From the NCBI GenBank assembly GCA_910583795.1, contig CAJTZQ010000068.1:1-20704 (forward strand): a DNA stretch of 20,704 nt, written 5' to 3'. Positions 14,977 through 20,704 of the stretch are shown here, one piece after another. The notes below the pieces were generated by a model, which was given only the letters and a program-made list of their open reading frames with translations, was not told where the DNA came from and did no database searches. Position numbers and translations under genes: made by a program. How positions within the stretch are numbered: position 1 is the stretch's first letter; every line of letters begins with the position of its first letter. Origin of the DNA: an uncultured Muribaculaceae bacterium. Its GTDB lineage: Bacteria > Bacteroidota > Bacteroidia > Bacteroidales > Muribaculaceae.

Positions 14977-16449
14977 ATGTCATTTTTAACAGAAAAAGTA
15001 AATGAAGAAGGTATGACGTTTGACGACGTCCTTCTCATTCCCGCATATTCGGAGGTCACTCCAAACATGGTGGATGTCAAGACTCGTTTCTCACGCAACA
15101 TCACCCTCAACATTCCTATCGTATCCGCCGCCATGGATACTGTCACAGAGGCGGCAATGGCAATAGCCATCGCCCGTCAGGGAGGTATCGGTGTGATCCA
15201 TAAAAACATGTCGATCGAAATGCAGGCTGCACAGGTAAGAAAGGTGAAACGCGCAGAAAGCGGCATGATTTTCGACCCTGTGACCATCACTCCCGATCAG
15301 ACCGTCGGGGATGCCCAGCGCATGATGCACGAAAATCACATCGGTGGCATACCTGTGGTTGACGAAGAAGGCAAACTTGTCGGTATCGTGACCAACCGCG
15401 ACCTCCGCTTCCAGACCGAAGAATCTCTCAAAATCAAGGAAGTGATGACAAAAGACAATATCGTCACCACCACCAATCCTGATCTTGCCGAGGCATCACA
15501 GATTCTTCTTCGTCATAAGATCGAAAAACTTCCCGTGGTTGATAAAGACAACAAGCTTGTAGGACTTATCACCTACCGCGACATCACTAAAATTCAGGAT
15601 TACCCCAATGCATGCAAAGACAGCAAGGGCCGTCTCCGCGTTGCCGGTGGTGTAGGTGTGACAAGCGATACACTCAAGCGTGTCGAGGCTCTTGTTCATG
15701 CAGGGGTAGACGCTGTGGTTATCGACACCGCTCACGGTCATTCAGCCAACGTGGTCAACACACTCAAGGCTGTTAAGAAGAATTTCCCGGAAATCGATGT
15801 TCTTGTAGGTAATATCGCCACTGCAGAGGCTGCTGAATATCTAATCGCCAACGGTGCCGACGGCATCAAGGTAGGTATCGGTCCCGGTTCTATCTGTACA
15901 ACCCGTATCGTTGCAGGTGTAGGTGTTCCGCAACTGAGCGCCATCTTTAACTGCGCCAAAGTTGCAGCAAAACATGGCGTACCTGTGATCGGCGACGGCG
16001 GTCTCCGCTATTCAGGCGACGTCGTGAAAGCTATCGCTGCCGGTGCAGACTGCGTGATGATGGGTTCTATGCTCGCAGGCACAGAAGAGTCTCCCGGCGA
16101 GACAATAATCTACAACGGACGTAAGTTCAAGGCATACCGTGGCATGGGTTCCATCGAAGCTATGGAGGCAGGTTCTAAAGACCGCTATTTCCAAAGCGCG
16201 ACATGCGACTCAAGCAAATTTGTTCCGGAAGGCATCGTGGCACGCGTACCCTATAAAGGGACTCTCGCCGAGACAATCTATCAGCTTCTCGGAGGTCTTC
16301 GTTCAGGAATGGGTTACTGCGGGGCAAAAGACATTGACGCTCTCCACAATGCCCGCTTCGTGCGTATCACTTCAGCCGGCGTTATCGAGAACCACCCGCA
16401 CGACGTGACAATCACTAAAGAGGCTCCCAACTATTCAAGAGCAGAGTAA
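14977..16449 (+). CDS. guaB: IMP dehydrogenase (GuaB)
   Basis: 490-residue NAD-dependent enzyme that oxidises IMP to XMP, the committed step to GMP. The TIM barrel opens with GMTFDDVLLIPAYSEV and SAAMDTVTEA. Two CBS domains are inserted at about residues 95-205 (IGGIPVVDEEGKLVGIVTNRDL and EKLPVVDKDNKLVGLITYRDI), the usual site for adenine- or guanine-nucleotide regulation. Then come DTAHGHS, VGNIAT, the catalytic loop GPGSICTTR with Cys307, GDGGLRYSGD, YRGMGSIEAM and RVPYKG. Length and order are standard for bacterial IMPDH. It lies between two arrays, 46 nt after purA and 160 nt before guaA. Confidence 0.98.
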   Translation: MSFLTEKVNEEGMTFDDVLLIPAYSEVTPNMVDVKTRFSRNITLNIPIVSAAMDTVTEAAMAIAIARQGGIGVIHKNMSIEMQAAQVRKVKRAESGMIFDPVTITPDQTVGDAQRMMHENHIGGIPVVDEEGKLVGIVTNRDLRFQTEESLKIKEVMTKDNIVTTTNPDLAEASQILLRHKIEKLPVVDKDNKLVGLITYRDITKIQDYPNACKDSKGRLRVAGGVGVTSDTLKRVEALVHAGVDAVVIDTAHGHSANVVNTLKAVKKNFPEIDVLVGNIATAEAAEYLIANGADGIKVGIGPGSICTTRIVAGVGVPQLSAIFNCAKVAAKHGVPVIGDGGLRYSGDVVKAIAAGADCVMMGSMLAGTEESPGETIIYNGRKFKAYRGMGSIEAMEAGSKDRYFQSATCDSSKFVPEGIVARVPYKGTLAETIYQLLGGLRSGMGYCGAKDIDALHNARFVRITSAGVIENHPHDVTITKEAPNYSRAE

Positions 16450-16454
16450 TTATA

Positions 16455-16608
16455 CGAGTTTTGAGTTGTGAGTTATGAGTTGTGAGTTGTGAGATTATAG
16501 TCTCAAAACTCAAATCTCATCTCTCAAATCTCATCTCTCAAATCTCAAAACTCACAACTCAAAGCTCATCTCTCAAAACTCACAACTCAAAACCCAAAAC
16601 TCCCAACA
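16455..16608 (+). repeat. Twenty-two 7-nt units in perfect register, guaB/guaA spacer
   Basis: This is the largest array. 22 consecutive 7-nt units run without any insertion or deletion and end two bases before the guaA ATG. CGAGTTT, TGAGTTG, TGAGTTA, TGAGTTG, TGAGTTG, TGAGATT, ATAGTCT are followed by 15 units, mostly CAAAACT, CAAATCT, CATCTCT or CACAACT. The apex TGAGATTATAGTCTCA (16490-16505) forms a TGAGA/TCTCA stem. TGAGTTGTGAGTT in the left arm can pair with AACTCACAACTCA in the right arm. Confidence 0.94.
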
Positions 16609-16609
16609 A

Positions 16610-18136
16610 ATGGAAAAGATATTGATTCTGGATTTCGGTTCACAATACACCCAGCTTATCGCACGCCGTGTGCGCGAGCTCAACGTGTATTGCGAGATCC
16701 ATCCTTTCAACAAGATTCCGGAGATTGATGCCGACACCAAGGGCGTCATTCTCTCCGGATCCCCCTCTTCCGTTCGCGATGCCGGCTCTCCAAGACCGGA
16801 TCTCACAGACATCAAGGGAAAGGTTCCCTTGCTCGGTGTCTGCTATGGAGCACAGCTTCTCGCCGCCGAATATGGCGGGGAAGTTGAAGGAGCCCCAAGC
16901 CGCGAATATGGACGCGCGATGCTGAAAGTGGTCGATCAGCTCGATCCTCTTATGCTCAATGTCCCCTCCCCCACACAGGTATGGATGTCGCACGGAGACA
17001 CCATCACCCGTCTCCCTGAAAACTACCATATCATCGGGTCTACCGAAAATGTGAAGGCGGCAGCCTATCATATCGAAGGTGAGAAAACATGGGGTATTCA
17101 GTTCCATCCGGAGGTTTACCATTCAACCGACGGCACACAAGTGCTCGCTAATTTTGTGCTTGGAATCTGCGGATGCTCCGGCACCTGGAGCCCCGATTCA
17201 TTTATCGAGACCACTGTAGCGGAATTGAAAGATAAACTTGGCGATGACCGTGTGATACTCGGTCTTTCAGGCGGTGTCGATTCATCAGTAGCCGCCATGC
17301 TTCTTCACAAGGCTATCGGGGATAATCTCACATGTATCTTCGTAAACAACGGTCTTCTCCGCAAGAACGAGTTTAACGATGTACTCGACTCTTACAAGCA
17401 CATGGGGCTTAACGTGATCGGAGTCGATGCCAGCGAGCGTTTCTATAGCGACCTCAAAGGAGTGACAGATCCCGAGCAGAAGCGTAAGATCATCGGCAGG
17501 GACTTCGTTGAAGTGTTTAATGCAGAGGCTAAAAAGATCGAGAATGCCAAATGGCTTGCCCAGGGCACTATCTATCCCGATGTGATCGAGAGCTGCTCCG
17601 TAAAGGGTCCTTCCGCTACTATAAAGAGTCATCACAATGTAGGAGGACTTCCCAAAGAGATGAACCTTAAGATTGTTGAGCCGCTTCGCCTTCTTTTCAA
17701 AGACGAGGTGCGTCGTGTTGGCAAAGCAATGAATATGGATCAGCGTCTCCTCGGTCGTCACCCCTTCCCGGGTCCGGGTCTTGGAATACGCATCATAGGA
17801 GAGGTTACTCCTGAAAAAGTACGTGTGCTTCAGGAAGCTGACGCCATCTTCATCAACGGTCTGCGCAATGCCGGTCTTTACGACAGTGTATGGCAGGCAG
17901 GCGTGATGTTGTTGCCTGTACAGAGCGTAGGCGTGATGGGTGATGAGAGAACATACGAGAGCTGTGTGGCACTACGTGCCGTGATCTCAACCGACGGAAT
18001 GACAGCCGACTGGGTACATCTCCCCTACGAGTTCCTTGCCAATGTCAGCAACGAGATCATCAACAAGGTGCGTGGCGTGAACCGCGTAGTCTACGACATC
18101 TCCTCCAAGCCGCCAGCCACAATCGAGTGGGAATAA
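16610..18136 (+). CDS. guaA: GMP synthase, glutamine-hydrolysing (GuaA)
   Basis: 508-residue enzyme that aminates XMP to GMP with glutamine and ATP. The N-terminal class I amidotransferase has the triad Cys78 (GVCYGAQ), His166 and Glu168 (QFHPEVYHS). The ATP-pyrophosphatase domain follows with the P-loop LSGGVDSS at residues 219-226. The C-terminal dimerisation/XMP part has RHPFPGPGLGIRI and ends KPPATIEWE, the family's standard terminus. A fused single chain of about 510-525 residues is normal in bacteria. The ATG at 16610 lies two bases after the repeat array. The pathway order guaB-guaA is kept. The spacer after it (116 nt) changes to a 9-nt repeat. Confidence 0.98.
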   Translation: MEKILILDFGSQYTQLIARRVRELNVYCEIHPFNKIPEIDADTKGVILSGSPSSVRDAGSPRPDLTDIKGKVPLLGVCYGAQLLAAEYGGEVEGAPSREYGRAMLKVVDQLDPLMLNVPSPTQVWMSHGDTITRLPENYHIIGSTENVKAAAYHIEGEKTWGIQFHPEVYHSTDGTQVLANFVLGICGCSGTWSPDSFIETTVAELKDKLGDDRVILGLSGGVDSSVAAMLLHKAIGDNLTCIFVNNGLLRKNEFNDVLDSYKHMGLNVIGVDASERFYSDLKGVTDPEQKRKIIGRDFVEVFNAEAKKIENAKWLAQGTIYPDVIESCSVKGPSATIKSHHNVGGLPKEMNLKIVEPLRLLFKDEVRRVGKAMNMDQRLLGRHPFPGPGLGIRIIGEVTPEKVRVLQEADAIFINGLRNAGLYDSVWQAGVMLLPVQSVGVMGDERTYESCVALRAVISTDGMTADWVHLPYEFLANVSNEIINKVRGVNRVVYDISSKPPATIEWE

Positions 18137-18151
18137 TCAATAATTTTGAAT

Positions 18152-18250
18152 GTTATAAAACTTATAAGACTTATAAAACTTATAAGACTTATAATTCTTA
18201 TACGAATTATACGATTTCTCTGATCTATTAATCTTATTAAAATCCTTATA
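18152..18250 (+). repeat. 9-nt repeat array upstream of the four-helix-bundle gene
   Basis: Eleven 9-nt units run in register up to two bases before the ATG. The first seven are GTTATAAAA, CTTATAAGA, CTTATAAAA, CTTATAAGA, CTTATAATT, CTTATACGA and ATTATACGA; the last four are degenerate. The core CTTATAA is distinct from the 7-nt families. TTATAA is self-complementary. Confidence 0.92.
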
Positions 18251-18252
18251 AT

Positions 18253-18810
18253 ATGGCGCGATTCCTCAAAATCTCAGGAGACTTCTCTCGATGGAACATC
18301 TATCGCAAGGCAGCATGCGTCTGCGATGTCACTGAAATGTTTATTCGTCGCGCTTTCCCCGACAAGACTCGTACCATTGACCAGATGAGACAGGCAGCTC
18401 GAAGCTGTAAACAAAATATTGTGGAAGGTGTCACGGATTGCACTGTTTCAATGGAAATGGGTATCAAACTTGTCGGTATAGCCCGTGGTTCGTTGCGGGA
18501 ACTTATGGAAGATTATATCGATTTCCTATACCAGAATGACTTATCAGTTTGGAAATTAGAAGATCAGGTCACAATTAGAGCGAGAGATTTTTGCAGACAA
18601 TGTGATGACAGGGTTGAATTCAAAGCAAAATGCAAAGACTGTTCTGGTGAGTCTGTAGCCAACATAATGATTACAGAGATTCGCCAACTCGATGCAATGA
18701 TAGCTTCCCTTCTTGAGACTATGGAGCAACAATTCCTATCGGAAGGCGGTCTTAAGGAATCAATGTACAAGGCGCGCATTGAATGGCGCAAGATAAACCT
18801 CGGCTTCTGA
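18253..18810 (+). CDS. Four-helix bundle protein with C-terminal suffix domain (S23/IVP-like)
   Basis: 185-residue protein. Residues about 12-95 resemble the S23/intervening-sequence four-helix-bundle family, known from insertions in 23S rRNA genes and related to the Avd accessory protein of diversity-generating retroelements. The hallmark is DQMRQAARSCKQNIVEG (43-59), with ARGSLREL at 77-84. Residues about 132-181 (ANIMITEIRQLDAMI, then SEGGLKESMYKARIEWR) match the four helix bundle suffix domain. Between them lie two CxxC pairs, Cys114/Cys117 and Cys127/Cys130, which could bind a metal. The protein is basic and could bind nucleic acid; its function is unknown. It follows guaA in the same direction but has no evident link to purines. 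Arrays of a 9-nt repeat in opposite orientation flank it on both sides, as if the gene and arrays were one unit. Confidence 0.85.
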   Translation: MARFLKISGDFSRWNIYRKAACVCDVTEMFIRRAFPDKTRTIDQMRQAARSCKQNIVEGVTDCTVSMEMGIKLVGIARGSLRELMEDYIDFLYQNDLSVWKLEDQVTIRARDFCRQCDDRVEFKAKCKDCSGESVANIMITEIRQLDAMIASLLETMEQQFLSEGGLKESMYKARIEWRKINLGF

Positions 18811-18812
18811 TA

Positions 18813-18866
18813 TAATTATAAATCTGATAAATATAAGATTTATAAGATTTATAAGATTTCAAAATT
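18813..18866 (+). repeat. 9-nt repeat array downstream of the four-helix-bundle gene, inverted
   Basis: The units are TAATTATAA, ATCTGATAA, ATATAAGAT, TTATAAGAT, TTATAAGAT and TTCAAAATT. Read on the other strand the best units become ATCTTATAA, sharing CTTATAA with the array on the other side of the gene. The two arrays therefore face each other in inverted orientation and could pair across the gene. Confidence 0.85.
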
Positions 18867-18878
18867 ATAAGAAAGTTT

Positions 18879-18915
18879 GCGGTGCGGTTTCTTCACAGAG
18901 ACCGCACCGCTTTCC
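18879..18915 (+). terminator. Strong hairpin ending the purine cluster
   Basis: GCGGTGCGGTTTCT (18879-18892) pairs with AGAGACCGCACCGC (18897-18910): 14 pairs including one T-G wobble, with loop TCAC. TTTCCATTATT follows. The stem is the most GC-rich in the window and lies 68 nt after the last plus-strand gene. The weak T-run means termination may be imperfect. Confidence 0.8.
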
Positions 18916-18982
18916 ATTATTAACCTATTCTTATTTCTAAATATCCAACTCTTATTATAATTATCAATTACGCAAGTCTTTT

Positions 18983-19009
18983 ATGGGCAGAAAAGGAATG
19001 CCTGCCCAT
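18983..19009. terminator. Second hairpin between convergent units
   Basis: ATGGGCAG (18983-18990) and CTGCCCAT (19002-19009) form a perfect 8-bp stem with an 11-nt loop. It lies 67 nt beyond the stop of the minus-strand thioredoxin gene. T-runs are poor on both sides, so a role as that gene's terminator is possible but uncertain. The remaining spacer up to 19075 is AT-rich, with one more weak ACCATA/TATGGT pair at 19040-19070. Confidence 0.4.
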
Positions 19010-19075
19010 TATATTAAGCACCTCAATCATAATATCAATACCATAATCATAGTATAAATTAAGCTATGGTTTAGT

Positions 19076-20236
19076 CTACAGATTCTTTGAAAGGAAGTCG
19101 GAGAGTTCGTCGGGACCGTGCCCTGCGAAAGCTATCTTCCCTGAAGGATCGATAACCAAAAGGAACGGAATTCCTTTAATCTGATAGGGATCCTTCACCC
19201 CGTTCACTCTCTCCTTGTCAGCCCAAAGCTGCTTCCATTCCATCTGCTCTTTTTCCATTGCCTTGCGCCACGGCTTCTCATCACTGTCGAGCGATACGGA
19301 AAGCACATTAAGCTTGTCGCTATATTTCTTATGAAGCTCCTTCACATGAGGAATCGCCGCACGGCAAGGTCCGCACCATGATGCCCAGAAGTCGATGAGA
19401 GTGTATTTTGAGCCGTCAATGAGGTCTGAAAGCTTCTCTTCATTGCCGTCTGTATTTAACACCACAAAATCGGTGTATTCTGCAAGACGCGGATACTTGC
19501 GGCTCCACTCGATTGCCTCATTCACTTTGGCAAGACAAGCCTTGTCCCACATGCCTGAAACAGCATTTGCAAACTCATTGAGTTCGTAATTTGTGTATGC
19601 GAATGAGGTCCTCAGCATTCCGGTCAACAGGCTTCCTGATATACTATAAGAAGGGTGTGACCTAAAAAAATCCATTTGGGCGTTGTTATGTGCCACCATT
19701 GCATCTGAGTAGGCCTTCGCATATTTATCGGCTATTTCACCACCGTTTTTCCCTTCTTCCGTCCAATAAAGATTGTAGTGAGCATCCTTAACGGCATAAT
19801 CATAAGGATACATGGCAGCCTTATATTCCGAATACTCTTCCTGAGCCTTTCCTCCCTTGACTGTCACGTTTTTTTCAAGTTCAAGACCACCAGTGCCTGT
19901 ATAAAAATTTGGAGCGAGTTTATTGAATTCCGATGCCGAGACAGAAATCTCAACATTTTCAACCATCAGTTCGATGGCTTTCAGCAAATCATCTGAGTTG
20001 GGAACTTCAAAACGGATCTCGCACATTGAAGGAGATTCCACAGAGCCGGAAAGGATAAACTCATTGCCGTTTGCAGTTGTCTCTGCAATCTTATTCTTTT
20101 TCCCTTCTTGGGCAAAAAGCCCTATCGAGGTTCCTGCCGGAAGACCGGGTATATTACCTTTGATGGTGAAGCCGTCGGCAGCAAAAGCCGATACTGTGCC
20201 AGTCCAAAGGGCTGCAAAGAATATTATCTTTTTCAT
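19076..20236 (-). CDS. Secreted TlpA-like thioredoxin-fold protein with DUF4369-type N-terminus
   Basis: 386-residue protein. Residues 1-19 look like a Sec signal peptide (MKKIIFFAAL..., cleavage after AFA). There is no lipobox cysteine, so a soluble periplasmic product is expected. Residues about 22-115 (FTIKGNIPGLPAGTSIGLF...) resemble DUF4369, common before thioredoxin domains in Bacteroidetes. A helical middle part follows. The thioredoxin domain starts near residue 270, with redox-active Cys288 and Cys291 in FWASWCGPC and the cis-proline region GIPFLLVIDPSG (Pro357). Such proteins reduce or exchange disulfides in the envelope; the partner is unknown. It is transcribed towards the purine cluster and lies 53 nt downstream of a related thioredoxin gene on the same strand, probably in one operon. 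Confidence 0.92.
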   Translation of the reverse strand: MKKIIFFAALWTGTVSAFAADGFTIKGNIPGLPAGTSIGLFAQEGKKNKIAETTANGNEFILSGSVESPSMCEIRFEVPNSDDLLKAIELMVENVEISVSASEFNKLAPNFYTGTGGLELEKNVTVKGGKAQEEYSEYKAAMYPYDYAVKDAHYNLYWTEEGKNGGEIADKYAKAYSDAMVAHNNAQMDFFRSHPSYSISGSLLTGMLRTSFAYTNYELNEFANAVSGMWDKACLAKVNEAIEWSRKYPRLAEYTDFVVLNTDGNEEKLSDLIDGSKYTLIDFWASWCGPCRAAIPHVKELHKKYSDKLNVLSVSLDSDEKPWRKAMEKEQMEWKQLWADKERVNGVKDPYQIKGIPFLLVIDPSGKIAFAGHGPDELSDFLSKNL

Positions 20237-20258
20237 AATAAAGTATTTATAATTTAAG

Positions 20259-20289
20259 GTTGAGTGTTGTAAGTTTAGGGTTGAGGGGT
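20259..20289 (-). repeat. Weak 7-nt array between the two thioredoxin genes
   Basis: On the plus strand the units are GTTGAGT, GTTGTAA, GTTTAGG and GTTGAGG. On the coding minus strand they read CCTCAAC, CCTAAAC, TTACAAC and ACTCAAC, resembling the CTCAAAA-type units of the purine spacers. They precede the downstream gene's ATG by 22 nt. The units are few and diverged, so confidence is moderate. Confidence 0.55.
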
Positions 20290-20704
20290 TTACTCGCCAA
20301 GAAGAGACATAAGCATGTCTGAGACCTCGTCAGGACTATTTGTAGAGCATATCACATCCCCTTTATCGTCCAACAGGACAAGACGCGGGATTGTTGTTAT
20401 GAAGAATGCCTGTACTCCTTTCCCAAGTTGATCCTTACCAGATAGATGAAACTGCTGCCAAGCCATCTGCTCCTTCTCCATAGCCTTGCGCCATGCCTTT
20501 TCATTCTCGTCTACCGATACACTAAACACGTCAAGTTTGTCGCCATATTTCTCGTGAAGCTCCTTCACATGAGGAATTGCCGAACGGCAAGGTCCGCACC
20601 ATGAAGCCCAGAAGTCTATAAAAGTATATTTTCCCGGAGTAAGTTTTGATTTAAATAAAGAAAACCCAGAATCAGCCACTATGCAAATAGCGTGAAAATG
20701 CTCC
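20290..20704 (-). CDS. TlpA-like thioredoxin domain protein, N-terminus beyond the window
   Basis: At least 138 codons, open to the right edge of the window. A GTG at 20679 could serve as a start and would give 129 residues. However, the frame continues upstream without a stop (reading EHFHAICI before it), and a thioredoxin domain of this kind normally follows an N-terminal export region, so the gene is taken as partial. The redox motif FWASWCGPC is intact, followed by PHVKELHEKYGDKL, WRKAMEKEQMAW and the cis-proline TTIPRLVLLDDKG. The blocks PHVKELH and WRKAMEKEQM are shared with the next gene downstream, so the two are tandem paralogues. The role is probably envelope disulfide exchange, with an unknown partner. 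Confidence 0.85.
   Translation of the reverse strand, partial: EHFHAICIVADSGFSLFKSKLTPGKYTFIDFWASWCGPCRSAIPHVKELHEKYGDKLDVFSVSVDENEKAWRKAMEKEQMAWQQFHLSGKDQLGKGVQAFFITTIPRLVLLDDKGDVICSTNSPDEVSDMLMSLLGE

Noticed and set aside
6643..16609. CRISPR array
   Set aside because: The repeats are 7 nt, contiguous and degenerate, with no spacers of constant length, and no cas genes are present.
18137..18252. Intrinsic terminator directly after guaA
   Set aside because: The spacer is AT-rich 9-nt repeat without a GC-rich stem. The first convincing hairpin lies after the next gene at 18879-18910.
18152..18866. Insertion sequence or transposon around the four-helix-bundle gene
   Set aside because: No transposase, no precise terminal inverted repeats with target duplication were seen; only short tandem units. 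Reported instead as a possible cassette.

Overview
The window looks like a chromosomal segment of a gut Bacteroidales bacterium, probably of the Muribaculaceae type. Pointers are the single-chain clade II PurL, a GSCFA-domain gene, secreted TlpA-like thioredoxins with a DUF4369-type N-terminus, a TAnnTTTG-type promoter element, little use of Shine-Dalgarno sites, and a four-helix-bundle/suffix protein. The family assignment is an inference. No tRNA, rRNA, CRISPR array, transposase or phage gene was seen.

Layout. Left flank (minus strand): an inner-membrane-anchored OmpA-domain protein with four LIEDHP repeats (80-829) and a GSCFA protein (1082-2068). A divergent 0.37-kb spacer (2069-2436) holds a promoter element, a palindrome and two hairpins ahead of purE. 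The core (2437-18136, plus strand) is a purine biosynthesis cluster in the order purE-purL-purM-purN-purH-purD-folD-purB-purA-guaB-guaA. It covers GAR synthesis through IMP, except the purF, purK and purC steps, which are not in the window, and both branches to AMP and GMP. FolD can supply the one-carbon donor used by PurN and PurH. The cluster ends with a four-helix-bundle protein gene (18253-18810) and a strong hairpin (18879-18910). Right flank (minus strand, convergent): two related TlpA-like thioredoxins, the second cut by the window edge.

The most unusual feature is non-coding. Six spacers in the cluster (purL/purM, purM/purN, purD/folD, folD/purB, purA/guaB, guaB/guaA) are built almost entirely of degenerate 7-nt units, often in perfect register from the upstream stop to the downstream start. 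The larger ones are arranged as inverted pairs that could fold into long RNA hairpins. Three of them share the same apex, TGAGRTTATAGTMTCA. The spacer between the two minus-strand thioredoxin genes carries a weaker 7-nt array oriented with those genes. The two spacers around the four-helix-bundle gene switch to a 9-nt period and face each other in opposite orientation. The remaining junctions (purE/purL, purN/purH, purH/purD, purB/purA) are tight and free of repeats. The arrays therefore cut the pathway into blocks, and the window may show a repeat system that acts on RNA in operons.
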